From contig DATAZV010000523.1 of assembly GCA_036271855.1 (NCBI GenBank), positions 1-12,086 of the forward strand: a stretch of 12,086 nucleotides of DNA. Direction: 5' to 3'. Under the pieces are notes generated by a model. The model was not told the origin of the DNA and made no database searches. It worked only from the letters and a program-made list of their open reading frames with translations. The DNA comes from JAQGMJ01 sp036271855 (lineage in GTDB: Bacteria > Pseudomonadota > Gammaproteobacteria > Burkholderiales > JAEUOS01). This document shows, piece by piece, positions 1-6,526 of this stretch. Numbering within the stretch: the stretch's first letter is position 1; every line of letters starts with the position of its first letter. A program made the position numbers and the translations under genes.

Positions 1-108
1 AATCGCTTTACGCCGCCGCGGCCGTGGGCGCCGCTGGTGCAGGGCCGGCTGGACCCCGGCTTCGCGCATGCCGTCCTTTCACCTTCAACCGTTTCGGGTG
101 CCGCATGA
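1..108 (+). CDS. Possible 3' end of an upstream gene (partial)
   Basis: The first reading frame is open from the window edge and encodes 35 residues ending in ...VLSPSTVSGAA before a TGA at 106-108. That stop overlaps the ATG (105-107) of the next gene in an ATGA arrangement, which is typical of translationally coupled genes. The downstream start has no clear Shine-Dalgarno, which would fit coupling. I do not recognise the peptide. All three forward frames are open here because of the high GC, so this may be chance. The alternative is a plain upstream region of the LpxR-like gene. Confidence 0.35.
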   Translation, partial: NRFTPPRPWAPLVQGRLDPGFAHAVLSPSTVSGAA

Positions 109-1460
109 AAAACCGCACTTGGGGAGTGCTTGCGTTGTGCCTGTCCCTGACGCTCGTATCGTTGGACGCCGCCGCACAGGAGGCGCCGGCCGCCAGCACG
201 CCCGGCGTAGCCGGCCACCTCTCCGGCTTCTGGGACGAGTTCAACCAGGTCTGGTCGCACAGCGACTACGAGCGCTTTCGGTTGGAGTACGAGAACGACA
301 CTTTCTACAACACCGACCGCAACTACACCGACGGCATCCGCATGACGCTCAAGCGCGGCTCGGGCAAGGCGACTTCTTACGACCCGGACAAGAACGGCCT
401 GATCCCGCCGCTGAACACGGAGTCGGAAAAGGGCGATTGCGACGCGCCCGAAAAGCCCGCCGACGACAATACCCCGGGCGCCAAGCCCAACCCGGCCAAG
501 GCGACCAAGGCGCACGAGGACCTGCCCTGCTACCGCGCCGCCTACAGCATGGTGCTGGGGCAGAACATGTATACCGCTTCCGACATCCGCCTGAAGCCCG
601 ACCAGATCCCGGCCAAGGACCATCCCTATGGCGCGTGGCTGTACGTCGGGCTGCACCGCGAGGTGTACACGAGCGATGAGCGCTACTGGCAGTACGGCTT
701 CGACGTCGGCTGCATCGGCCCCTGCGCGCTGGGCCAGCCGGCGCAGAATTTCATCCACAAGTACATCACCGATTCGCCCTCGCCGCAGGGCTGGGGCTCG
801 CAGATCCACAATGAGCTGGGCGTGGAGTTCCGTTACGAGCATGCGTGGCGCGCCTTCCGCTATGTGCTGGGCCGGCGCGACGGCGAGGCGCTGCACCTGG
901 GCCGCAGCTACGCCGGCGCGCCGCTGGCGTTCGACCTGCGCCCCTCGGTAAGCTTCGGGCTGGGCAACATCCAGACCTATGGCGGCTTCGGCGCCACCGC
1001 GCGCTTCGGCTGGTTCCGTTCGACCTACGAGACCATGCGCCTGGACACCCATCCGATCGAGTCCCTGGCGCAAGACGACCATGCGCAACCCGAGGCGGCC
1101 GATGGCGCCACGGCGGATGCGCCGAAGCTGGCCACCGCGCGCCGTGAGACCGGCCGCGCCGCCAGCGGCGACAGCGGCGGCTCGTGGGTGTCGAAGACCG
1201 AACTGTTCGGCTTTACCCGGGTGAACGCCGACCTGGTGGCCTACAACGCGATGCTGCAAGGCGGCCTGTTCAACACCTCCAGCCCGAAGACCGTGGGCGC
1301 GCGCCCCTACATCGCCGAATACGAGTTGGGCGTCGCCGCCGCCTACGGCCAGTTCAGCATGTCGGTTTCCACCATCACCCGCCATGAGTGGGACACTGCC
1401 GGTTTTCGCTACGGCCAGCACTTCGGCCGCATCGCCGTCGAGTTCGCCACTCACTTCTAG
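105..1460 (+). CDS. LpxR-like (DUF2219) outer-membrane lipid A deacylase family protein
   Basis: This 451-residue protein has a signal peptide (MKNRT, hydrophobic core about 7-20, likely cleavage AAA-Q at 24/25) and ends in a C-terminal Phe, as outer-membrane barrels do. The N-terminal EYENDTFYNTDRNYTDG stretch (61-77) and the GWGSQIHNELG stretch (229-239, with Q233, H235 and E237) are hallmarks of the LpxR/DUF2219 family. Salmonella LpxR is a barrel that removes the 3'-acyloxyacyl chain of lipid A using Ca2+ and a His in a motif of this kind. It is longer than that enzyme (about 320 residues) because of two hydrophilic insertions: about 104-142, Lys/Pro/Asp-rich and flanked by C112 and C142, and about 315-360. 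I chose ATG 105 over GTG 24 because it places the signal peptide at the N terminus. Activity on lipid A is inferred from family only. Confidence 0.82.
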   Translation: MKNRTWGVLALCLSLTLVSLDAAAQEAPAASTPGVAGHLSGFWDEFNQVWSHSDYERFRLEYENDTFYNTDRNYTDGIRMTLKRGSGKATSYDPDKNGLIPPLNTESEKGDCDAPEKPADDNTPGAKPNPAKATKAHEDLPCYRAAYSMVLGQNMYTASDIRLKPDQIPAKDHPYGAWLYVGLHREVYTSDERYWQYGFDVGCIGPCALGQPAQNFIHKYITDSPSPQGWGSQIHNELGVEFRYEHAWRAFRYVLGRRDGEALHLGRSYAGAPLAFDLRPSVSFGLGNIQTYGGFGATARFGWFRSTYETMRLDTHPIESLAQDDHAQPEAADGATADAPKLATARRETGRAASGDSGGSWVSKTELFGFTRVNADLVAYNAMLQGGLFNTSSPKTVGARPYIAEYELGVAAAYGQFSMSVSTITRHEWDTAGFRYGQHFGRIAVEFATHF

Positions 1461-1464
1461 CCAT

Positions 1465-1491
1465 AAAAAATCCGCCCGGTGGCGGATTTTT
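1465..1491 (+). terminator. Intrinsic terminator after the LpxR-like gene
   Basis: The stem TCCGCC (1471-1476), loop CGGT and GGCGGA (1481-1486) are followed by a T run (1487-1491). An A run in front (1465-1470) extends the stem and makes the element potentially bidirectional. It begins 5 nt after the stop codon, so it terminates the LpxR-like gene. Confidence 0.85.
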
Positions 1492-1549
1492 CGTGGCCTT
1501 TCAGTCTTGAAATTGTCCGGCTCTGCCGGCGATTTCATGCAGATCAGGC

Positions 1550-1579
1550 CACTCAAAAGTAGGTGTGTACTTTTGAGTG
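1550..1579. repeat. Perfect 12-bp inverted repeat, 6-nt spacer
   Basis: CACTCAAAAGTA (1550-1561) and TACTTTTGAGTG (1568-1579) are exact reverse complements around GGTGTG. The AT-rich arms stand out from the GC-rich surroundings. It could be a regulator site, a weak second terminator or a relic of a mobile-element end. There is no T run directly after it, which argues against a standard terminator. Confidence 0.75.
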
Positions 1580-1622
1580 TTACTTAAAAAGGGCAAGCGC
1601 CGCACGGTGAGAGGAGTAAACA

Positions 1623-1705
1623 CGAACGCTGGCCACTTCGAAATTCACCCTCCCTGATGCGCGTGAGGAGTAACGCGCGGGTGCCTTATTGCTTTCCAGC
1701 GTTCG
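1623..1705. repeat. Nested inverted repeats forming a long hairpin
   Basis: The outer arms CGAACGCTGG (1623-1632) and CCAGCGTTCG (1696-1705) are perfect complements. Inside them CACCC (1646-1650) pairs with GGGTG (1679-1683), and GCGCGT (1659-1664) pairs with ACGCGC (1673-1678), leaving a loop GAGGAGTA. The three stems are compatible in one fold. A structured 5' leader of the hydrolase-cupin unit, or a DNA-level element, are both possible. I do not match it to a known riboswitch class. Confidence 0.55.
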
Positions 1706-1846
1706 CATTTTCACCGGGTTCGGGGGAACAAACGGCGCTTGCTTGATGCAGGATATTAGGCAGTCGGCCGGCCGCGGACGAGGAACTAGTTCACAATATC
1801 CGCAGAATTTTTTTCCAGGCGGCCTCAATTCGGCGCCCATATTCGT

Positions 1847-1850
1847 GGAG
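1847..1850 (+). promoter_or_regulatory. Ribosome binding site of the hydrolase gene
   Basis: GGAG lies 8 nt before ATG 1859 and supports this start. Confidence 0.7.
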
Positions 1851-1858
1851 ATGATGCA

Positions 1859-2647
1859 ATGAAAGTCAATGTCAACGGCATAAATATCAACTACTCCGTA
1901 CAAGGCGAAGGCCCGTGGGTGGTGATGAGCCACTCCTTGGCCTGCGATTCGCGCATGTGGGAGAACGAAATCAAGGCACTGTCCAAGCGCTACAAGGTGC
2001 TGGCCTTGGACACGCGCGGCCACGGCGGCACCGACGCGCCGGCCGGCGACTACACGCTGGATACGCTGGCCGACGACATCAAGGGTGCCTTCGATGCGCT
2101 CGGCGTCAAGGACCCGCACTGGATCGGCCTGTCGATGGGCGGCATCATCGCCCAGTTTGCGGCGCTCAAGTACCCCGGCATCTTCAAGAGCATGGTGCTG
2201 GCCGATACCACCAGCGGCTACGCGCCGAACGCCGCCGCCCTGTGGGCCGAGCGGATCGCCAACGTGCGCGCCAAGGGCGTGGGCGCCATCGTCCAGGGCA
2301 CGCTGGAGCGCTGGTTCACCGAGCCATTCCGCAAGTCGCACCCCGAGGTGATCGACAAGGTCGGCGGCTGGATCGCCCAGACCCCGGCGAACGGCTTTTG
2401 CGGCTGCGCCGCTGCGCTGCCGACGATCAACGTCACCGCGCGCCTGCAGGAGCTCAAGGTGCCGACCCTGGTGATCTGCGGCGAGCAGGACATGGGCACG
2501 CCGCCGGCAATGGCGCAGGCGATCCACCAGAACCTGCCCGGCGCCGAACTGGTGATGATCCCGAACGCCGCCCACCTCTCCAACATGGAGCAGCCGGCTG
2601 CCTTCCTGGCCGCGGTGGAGAAGTTCTATAGCCGCATCGGCGCTTAA
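1859..2647 (+). CDS. Alpha/beta hydrolase, 3-oxoadipate enol-lactonase-like
   Basis: This 262-residue cytoplasmic protein has the alpha/beta-hydrolase layout: oxyanion-hole strand MSHSLACD (about 23-30), LDTRGHGGTDAP (about 50-61), nucleophile elbow GLSMGG with Ser92, Asp211 in GEQD, and His239 in NAAHLSNMEQP. The complete Ser-Asp-His triad suggests an active enzyme. Length and motif spacing resemble PcaD-type enol-lactonases. However, no other beta-ketoadipate gene is near, so the substrate is open: it may be a lactone, ester or C-C bond hydrolase. It is followed after 18 nt by a cupin gene, and the two probably form one transcript. The NMT1-like binding protein that converges on this pair may deliver a related substrate, but that is only inference from position. 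Confidence 0.88.
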   Translation: MKVNVNGININYSVQGEGPWVVMSHSLACDSRMWENEIKALSKRYKVLALDTRGHGGTDAPAGDYTLDTLADDIKGAFDALGVKDPHWIGLSMGGIIAQFAALKYPGIFKSMVLADTTSGYAPNAAALWAERIANVRAKGVGAIVQGTLERWFTEPFRKSHPEVIDKVGGWIAQTPANGFCGCAAALPTINVTARLQELKVPTLVICGEQDMGTPPAMAQAIHQNLPGAELVMIPNAAHLSNMEQPAAFLAAVEKFYSRIGA

Positions 2648-2665
2648 GCCCGGGAGGAGCGCGCG

Positions 2666-3241
2666 ATGAAAACCATCCGTATCGACGCGGCGACGATGGC
2701 GCAGCGGGTGGCGCGCTATGGCGGCCTTGAGCCGCTGCCGGTGCAGATGGACCCGCGCATTCCGCAGGCAGCGCGCGACGTGGTGTACGCGCGCAAGCTG
2801 CTGTCGGTGATCGGACTGGGCGCGGCTGCCGACACGCCGATCAACGCCAACGCGCCGATTACCGGCGCCGGCGGCATCACCATCACCTATGCGGTGTGCC
2901 CGCCGGGCCAGGGGCCGTCGCTGCACAGCCACCTCGCCACCTACGAGACTTTCACGGTGATGCAGGGCCGCTTCGAGGTGACCTGGAACGACAACGGCGA
3001 GAATCGCATCGAACTGGAGGCATTCGATGCCATCTCGGTGCCGCCCGGCGTGTGCCGCGCCTTTCGCAACATCGGCGCGGGCGAGGGCGTGCTGCAGGTG
3101 ATCATTTCAGGCGGCGTGCACGACCGCAAGGACATCGACTTCGCCGATGCCTCGGCGCGGCAGATCGAGGCCGCCGGGCCGGGCATCCTCGACGAATTCA
3201 AGAAGGTGGGCTTCACCTTCACCGCCGGCGAGGGCAGCTAG
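2666..3241 (+). CDS. Cupin-domain protein with an altered metal site
   Basis: This 191-residue protein has a single cupin domain. Motif 1 reads as PSLHSHLATYETFTVMQG, giving H87, H89, E94 and G101. Motif 2 reads as VPPGVCRAFRN (125-135), where Arg131 stands at the place of the usual metal-binding His, so metal binding may be weakened or changed. The N-terminal 60 residues precede the barrel and match nothing I recognise. Start ATG 2666 has a strong GGAGGAG (2653-2659) 6 nt upstream. It sits 18 nt after the hydrolase stop and is probably cotranscribed with it. The role could be dioxygenase, isomerase or sensor-like, and I cannot choose. Confidence 0.85.
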   Translation: MKTIRIDAATMAQRVARYGGLEPLPVQMDPRIPQAARDVVYARKLLSVIGLGAAADTPINANAPITGAGGITITYAVCPPGQGPSLHSHLATYETFTVMQGRFEVTWNDNGENRIELEAFDAISVPPGVCRAFRNIGAGEGVLQVIISGGVHDRKDIDFADASARQIEAAGPGILDEFKKVGFTFTAGEGS

Positions 3242-3256
3242 GCGCCGCGCCGGGGC

Positions 3257-4288
3257 CTAGCCGCCGGCACGGCCGCCGCGCCGGATGGCGTTGTTGTAAT
3301 AGCTCTCGTCGATGTATCTGGCGGCCTCGCCCATCGGCTTTTTAGGCTCGCCGTATTCGGCGCGCAGTTCGATCACCTTGCGCACGCCGGGCAGGCTCAG
3401 CCTGGCCTCGCGCTGCAGGCCGTCGCTGCCGTTGAGCAGCAAGCCATAGGCGCCTTCGGCCTGCGCCGGTGTGATGCCGGCCAGGTGCTTCTGGTAAATC
3501 GCCAATGCCGCGGCCTTGTTGTCGGGGTTGAACAGCCAGTCCATCGCCGTCTTGTAGCTGATGATGAAGGAGAGCAACCTTTCCTCGTTCTTTTTGGCCC
3601 AGGCGCGGCTGGCCATGCCGGAGAGTTGCTGGTAGGGGCCCAGATCGCGGCCCACATCGGCCAGGGCCCTGTAGCCTTTTGCCAGCGGCCCCAGATCGGA
3701 AGGCGCGTTGACCATGGTGGCAGCCACCTTGTTTTGCTGCAGGGCTTCGACGCGGGCGACGGTGCTACCGATGCGGTCGAACTTGTAGTCGTCGTTACCC
3801 AGGCCGCCTTGCTGCAGCAGCTTGCGCATCGCCAGCACGTAGCCAGTGGCGGCGGCGTCCACGCCCAGGGTCTTGCCCTTGAGGTCGGCGATGCTCTTGT
3901 TCTCCGGGTTGGCCAGCAGGCGCAGGCCGCCGATGCCCCCGCCCATGAAGGCGAAAAAGTCGGGCGTGCGCGGCAGCGCCGCTTCGCCCTGGCCTTCCTG
4001 GTAGGCAACGACGTTGTCGAAGGTGGTCATGGCGATGTCGAACTTGCCCTCTTGCATGCCGGTGATCTGGAACACCGAATTGGGCGTCGTCGTCAGGTTC
4101 ACCGCCAGATTGTTGCGCTCGAACAGCTTCTCGTCCTGCGCCACCCACAGCGGCCAGTTGACGCCGCCGCCGAAGACGATCAGGTTCAGCGGGCGCGCAG
4201 CCTGCGCGTGGGCGCCATTGGCGCCGATGCCCGAAATAATCGCCGCAAACAGGATGGCCAGCAGTTGCCGGCGATGAAAGATACCCAT
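3257..4288 (-). CDS. Exported ABC-type substrate-binding protein (NMT1/SsuA-like)
   Basis: This 343-residue protein starts at ATG 4288, where GGAGAAGG lies 6 nt upstream on the minus strand. A farther in-frame start at 4336 would add 16 residues before the signal peptide. The signal peptide is MGIFHRRQLLAILFAAIIS..., with cleavage likely at AHA-Q (28/29). The mature part has the periplasmic-binding pattern of the NMT1/TauA/SsuA superfamily: NWPLWVAQDEKLFERNN (44-60), GKFDIAMTTFDNVVAYQEG (81-99) and DLKGKTLGVDAAATGYVLAM. No permease or ATPase gene adjoins it, so it is an orphan binding protein here. It ends 15 nt from the cupin gene on the opposite strand, with no clear terminator between. The ligand is unknown; relatives bind sulfonates, pyrimidine precursors or aromatic acids. 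Confidence 0.85.
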   Translation of the reverse strand: MGIFHRRQLLAILFAAIISGIGANGAHAQAARPLNLIVFGGGVNWPLWVAQDEKLFERNNLAVNLTTTPNSVFQITGMQEGKFDIAMTTFDNVVAYQEGQGEAALPRTPDFFAFMGGGIGGLRLLANPENKSIADLKGKTLGVDAAATGYVLAMRKLLQQGGLGNDDYKFDRIGSTVARVEALQQNKVAATMVNAPSDLGPLAKGYRALADVGRDLGPYQQLSGMASRAWAKKNEERLLSFIISYKTAMDWLFNPDNKAAALAIYQKHLAGITPAQAEGAYGLLLNGSDGLQREARLSLPGVRKVIELRAEYGEPKKPMGEAARYIDESYYNNAIRRGGRAGG

Positions 4289-4383
4289 GTTTAACCTTCT
4301 CCTCAGTTCATTGTTTTTTAAGGCTTCCCGTAGCATTTACGTGTCGGACTGACGGGTGCCCATTATTTGCCATTAGCGACGGG

Positions 4384-4426
4384 AATGCGCTGTCGGCAAT
4401 GCGCTTACTTGATCTGTCAGCGCATT
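4384..4426. repeat. 9-bp inverted repeat with an extra half-site
   Basis: AATGCGCTG (4384-4392) and CAGCGCATT (4418-4426) are perfect complements, and a further AATGCGC lies between them at 4398-4404. The set is about 100-140 nt upstream of the binding-protein gene, a plausible place for a regulator to bind. No regulator can be assigned. Confidence 0.45.
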
Positions 4427-4629
4427 TCCTCATCTATTGTTTACCGGATTTTTTGCTCGAACACCTGCGCCCGCGCGGAGTGGAAAAGCGTGACAGATTC
4501 GCACGTTTTTGTGGCCCAGAGGGAAACCTCGCGTTCTTTCGCAACTATCGATACATGTTTTAACAAATATTGTATCTCCGCTTTGCCGTCTCGGACGTTA
4601 TATCCAACAGGGCCATCGCTTTTGCTCAC

Positions 4630-4657
4630 TTGAAATTCACCCCCTGGCCCAGATATT
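4630..4657 (+). promoter_or_regulatory. Weak sigma70-like promoter for the DUF3567 gene
   Basis: TTGAAA (4630-4635) is followed after 16 nt by GATATT (4652-4657). The -35 box is good and the -10 box is only 4 of 6. Predicted transcription would start about 80 nt before ATG 4748. Confidence 0.33.
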
Positions 4658-4747
4658 GCTGTTAAGAGTTCAAGAGAACGAAGAGCGGAAGTCGCATGTA
4701 GTCCTGGCTTCCGTAACCATGCAGCATCAGTTTTCCAGGAGTTCACC

Positions 4748-5056
4748 ATGAACACCGACGTGATCAACGAAACTTCCCCCATCGCGCTGGAAGCGGATGT
4801 CGCGACCCAGGTGCTGTTCAACAGCCCGCATTACTATGTCGCCGAGATTTCCCTGCAGCCCAACCTGCTGGGCTTCGAGGTGGTCGACAAGTTCACCGGC
4901 CGCGGCGCCTTTATCGACGGCGCGGTGGCGGAGAGCATGCGCGAGTCTTTCCAGGCCCTGGTGGCCGACCATGAAGGCACGGTGACCGCCGAGGAAGTCG
5001 ACGAGTTCATCGGCGGCTACGACGCCCTGCTGCTGCAGCGCGTGGTCTACCACTAA
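4748..5056 (+). CDS. DUF3567 family small protein
   Basis: This 102-residue soluble, acidic protein starts at ATG 4748, with AGGAG (4737-4741) 6 nt upstream. The stretches QVLFNSPHYYVAEI (21-34), GFEVVDK (42-48), AFIDG (54-58) and the C-terminal TAEEVDEFIGGYDALLLQRVVYH region match what I remember of DUF3567, a family of about 85-100 residues found mainly in Burkholderiales. This copy has about 20 extra N-terminal residues compared with members that begin near the QVLFNS segment. I see no membrane segment, signal peptide or catalytic motif, and the function is unknown. It is followed by the promoter-terminator pair at 5078-5155, whose terminator may also serve this gene. Confidence 0.8.
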   Translation: MNTDVINETSPIALEADVATQVLFNSPHYYVAEISLQPNLLGFEVVDKFTGRGAFIDGAVAESMRESFQALVADHEGTVTAEEVDEFIGGYDALLLQRVVYH

Positions 5057-5077
5057 GTCCGAAGCTAGGCAGCGAGC

Positions 5078-5106
5078 TTGATCCCGCGCACAGGCGCGGC
5101 TATAAT
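5078..5106 (+). promoter_or_regulatory. Strong sigma70-like promoter with palindromic spacer
   Basis: TTGATC (5078-5083) and a perfect TATAAT (5101-5106) are 17 nt apart. The spacer holds a perfect palindrome CCGCGC-acag-GCGCGG (5084-5099). Transcription would start near 5112 and meet the terminator hairpin at once. It is about 160 nt upstream of the MFS gene, its only obvious target if transcription passes the hairpin. Confidence 0.65.
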
Positions 5107-5118
5107 GCGCTCACCCTG

Positions 5119-5155
5119 AAACGAAACGCCCGGTCATCCGGGCGTTTCGTTTTTT
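5119..5155 (+). terminator. Strong intrinsic terminator between DUF3567 and the MFS gene
   Basis: AAACGAAACGCCCGG (5119-5133) pairs perfectly with CCGGGCGTTTCGTTT (5138-5152) around the loop TCAT, followed by a T run to 5155 and then GTTTT. The stem has 15 bp. It can end DUF3567 transcription. It also lies within about 10 nt of the predicted start of the 5078-5106 promoter. Confidence 0.9.
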
Positions 5156-5266
5156 GTTTTGGGGTTCGCTTTTTTCCGCTGTTCCTTTTTAAAACCCGAG
5201 CCGCCCGCGTTGCCCGCCTGACGCGGGCAGCGCCGTGCCGGCCTGCCTTTTCCTTGCGTGCCGCCC

Positions 5267-6523
5267 ATGACTGTTGCTTCCGCTCCCGCTGCCCACGCGC
5301 CGCCTTCCGCCGGCGCCGCTTTCGCTCACCGCCGCTCCTTCGTGCTGACGCTGGCGGCGCTGTCGATGCTGGGGCCGTTTTCGATCGACACCTTCCTGCC
5401 CTCGCTGATCGAGTTGCAGTCCTCGCTGCACGCCTCGCCCCTGGAGGCGCAACAGGCGCTTTCCGCCTACTTGCTGGGCTTCGCGCTGATGAGCCTGTGG
5501 CACGGTGCCATTTCGGACGCTTTCGGGCGCCGCCCGGTGATCCTGGCGTCGCTCTACGTCTATATCGCCGCCGCCCTGGTCTGTACCTTCGCGCCGAGCA
5601 TCCAGGTGCTGATCGCCGCGCGCCTGGTGCAGGGCCTGGCCGGCGGGGCGGGCATGATCGTCGCGCGCGCCATCATCCGCGATTGCTTCGAGGGCGTGCG
5701 CGCCCTGCGCCTGATGGCGACGATGATGCAGATATTTTCCATCGCGCCGGCGATTGCGCCGATCATCGGCGGCTACCTGCAAAGCGGCTACGGCTGGCGC
5801 TCGGTGTTCGCCTTCATGCTGGTCAATGCGCTGCTGGTGCTGGCCTGGGTCTGGCGCGCCCTGCCGGAAACCCTGCCGCCGCACGCGCGCCATCCCCTGC
5901 ACCCGGCGACGCTGGCGCGCTCCTACTGGCGGGTGTTCACGCGCATGGAGTTCCAGTTGCTGGCGGGCCTCCTGGGCATCAGCTTTTCCTCGCTGTTCAT
6001 CTACATCACCGCTTCGCCTGCCTTCATGATCCGCCACCTGCACCTGACCGAGACCGACTTCGGCCTGCTGTTCCTGCCGGTGATCGGCGGCATGGTGCTG
6101 GGCTCGATGGCGGCCAGCCGCCTGGCGGGCAAGGTGGAGCAGCGGCGCCTGATGGGCGCGGGCTTCATCGTGATGGGCGTGGGCATGGCGATCAACCTCG
6201 GCCTGCAATTCGCGCTGGCGCCGCAGCTTGCGCCTGGCCCCTGGCTGACTTTCGTCTCGATCGCCCCGCTCGGCCTGATCGCCTTCGGCCAGGCGTTGCT
6301 GGGGCCCTCGGCGCAGATGATGGTGATGGACCTCTACCCGGCGCAGCGCGGGCTGATGTCGTCCTGCCAGGGCTTTACCCACCTGATGGTCTCGACCATC
6401 ACTGCCGGCATCGTGGCGCCCCTGGTGGCCGACACCCTGCAACACCTGGTGCTGGCCAGCGTCGCCTTTTACACCGTCGCACTGGCGTTGTGGCTCGCCT
6501 ACCTGGCCTTGCGCCGCAAATAG
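5267..6523 (+). CDS. MFS multidrug efflux transporter, Bcr/CflA family
   Basis: This 418-residue inner-membrane protein has about 12 hydrophobic segments. Family marks are GPFSIDTFLPSL in the first segment with Asp41, motif A GAISDAFGRRPV (80-91), and RLVQGLAGGAGMIVARAIIRD (119-139), which is characteristic of the Bcr/CflA (DHA1) drug:H+ antiporters. The true substrate (bicyclomycin, chloramphenicol, other drugs or metabolites) cannot be read from sequence. ATG 5267 is preferred; an in-frame GTG at 5258 would add only MPP. Neither has a clear Shine-Dalgarno. The gene converges on the rhodanese gene with 3 nt between the stops. Confidence 0.9.
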   Translation: MTVASAPAAHAPPSAGAAFAHRRSFVLTLAALSMLGPFSIDTFLPSLIELQSSLHASPLEAQQALSAYLLGFALMSLWHGAISDAFGRRPVILASLYVYIAAALVCTFAPSIQVLIAARLVQGLAGGAGMIVARAIIRDCFEGVRALRLMATMMQIFSIAPAIAPIIGGYLQSGYGWRSVFAFMLVNALLVLAWVWRALPETLPPHARHPLHPATLARSYWRVFTRMEFQLLAGLLGISFSSLFIYITASPAFMIRHLHLTETDFGLLFLPVIGGMVLGSMAASRLAGKVEQRRLMGAGFIVMGVGMAINLGLQFALAPQLAPGPWLTFVSIAPLGLIAFGQALLGPSAQMMVMDLYPAQRGLMSSCQGFTHLMVSTITAGIVAPLVADTLQHLVLASVAFYTVALALWLAYLALRRK

Positions 6524-6526
6524 GGC

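Larger units (their letters stand above)
1461..1858. other. Gene-free gap with several inverted repeats
   Basis: No convincing gene lies in these 398 bases. The long minus-strand frame crossing the region continues through the hydrolase gene and looks like a GC shadow. The gap holds the terminator at its left end, a perfect 12-bp inverted repeat (1550-1579), a nested hairpin (1623-1705), two copies of GAGGAGTAA (1611-1619, 1665-1673) and a CGGCCGGCCG palindrome (1765-1774). I found no good -35/-10 pair for the hydrolase gene. Confidence 0.6.
4289..4747. other. Intergenic region between divergent genes
   Basis: These 459 bases separate the start of the binding-protein gene (minus strand) and the DUF3567 gene (plus strand). 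The GC content is visibly lower than in the genes. It contains an inverted repeat near the binding-protein side (4384-4426) and a weak sigma70-like promoter before DUF3567. A minus-strand frame (4821-4441) is open but matches no family I recognise and overlaps the start of DUF3567, so I do not call it a gene. Confidence 0.5.

Noticed and set aside
1765..1774. CGGCCGGCCG palindrome, and GGATATT/AATATCC arms around it (1751-1801)
   Set aside because: Short and GC-rich; the outer arms are 37 nt apart and the intervening sequence does not pair, so it is probably chance.
1580..2932. 450-codon open frame on the minus strand
   Set aside because: It runs opposite the hydrolase and cupin genes, is rich in His/Arg/Ala/Gly as GC shadows are, and shows no domain. 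The plus-strand genes have full catalytic motifs and ribosome sites.
4355..4375. Possible sigma54 site (TGGCAAATAATGGGCA on the minus strand) before the NMT1-like gene
   Set aside because: GG and GC have the right spacing, but the second element is poor (GGGCA instead of TTGCA), and no activator gene or upstream activating site is evident.
4441..4821. 126-codon minus-strand frame in the lower-GC gap
   Set aside because: Composition is not absurd, but it overlaps the start and ribosome site of the DUF3567 gene, has no ribosome site that I can see and resembles no family.
5189..6445. 418-codon open frame on the minus strand over the MFS gene
   Set aside because: Low-complexity Arg/Gln/His/Gly composition and no motif; the plus-strand MFS protein is clearly real.
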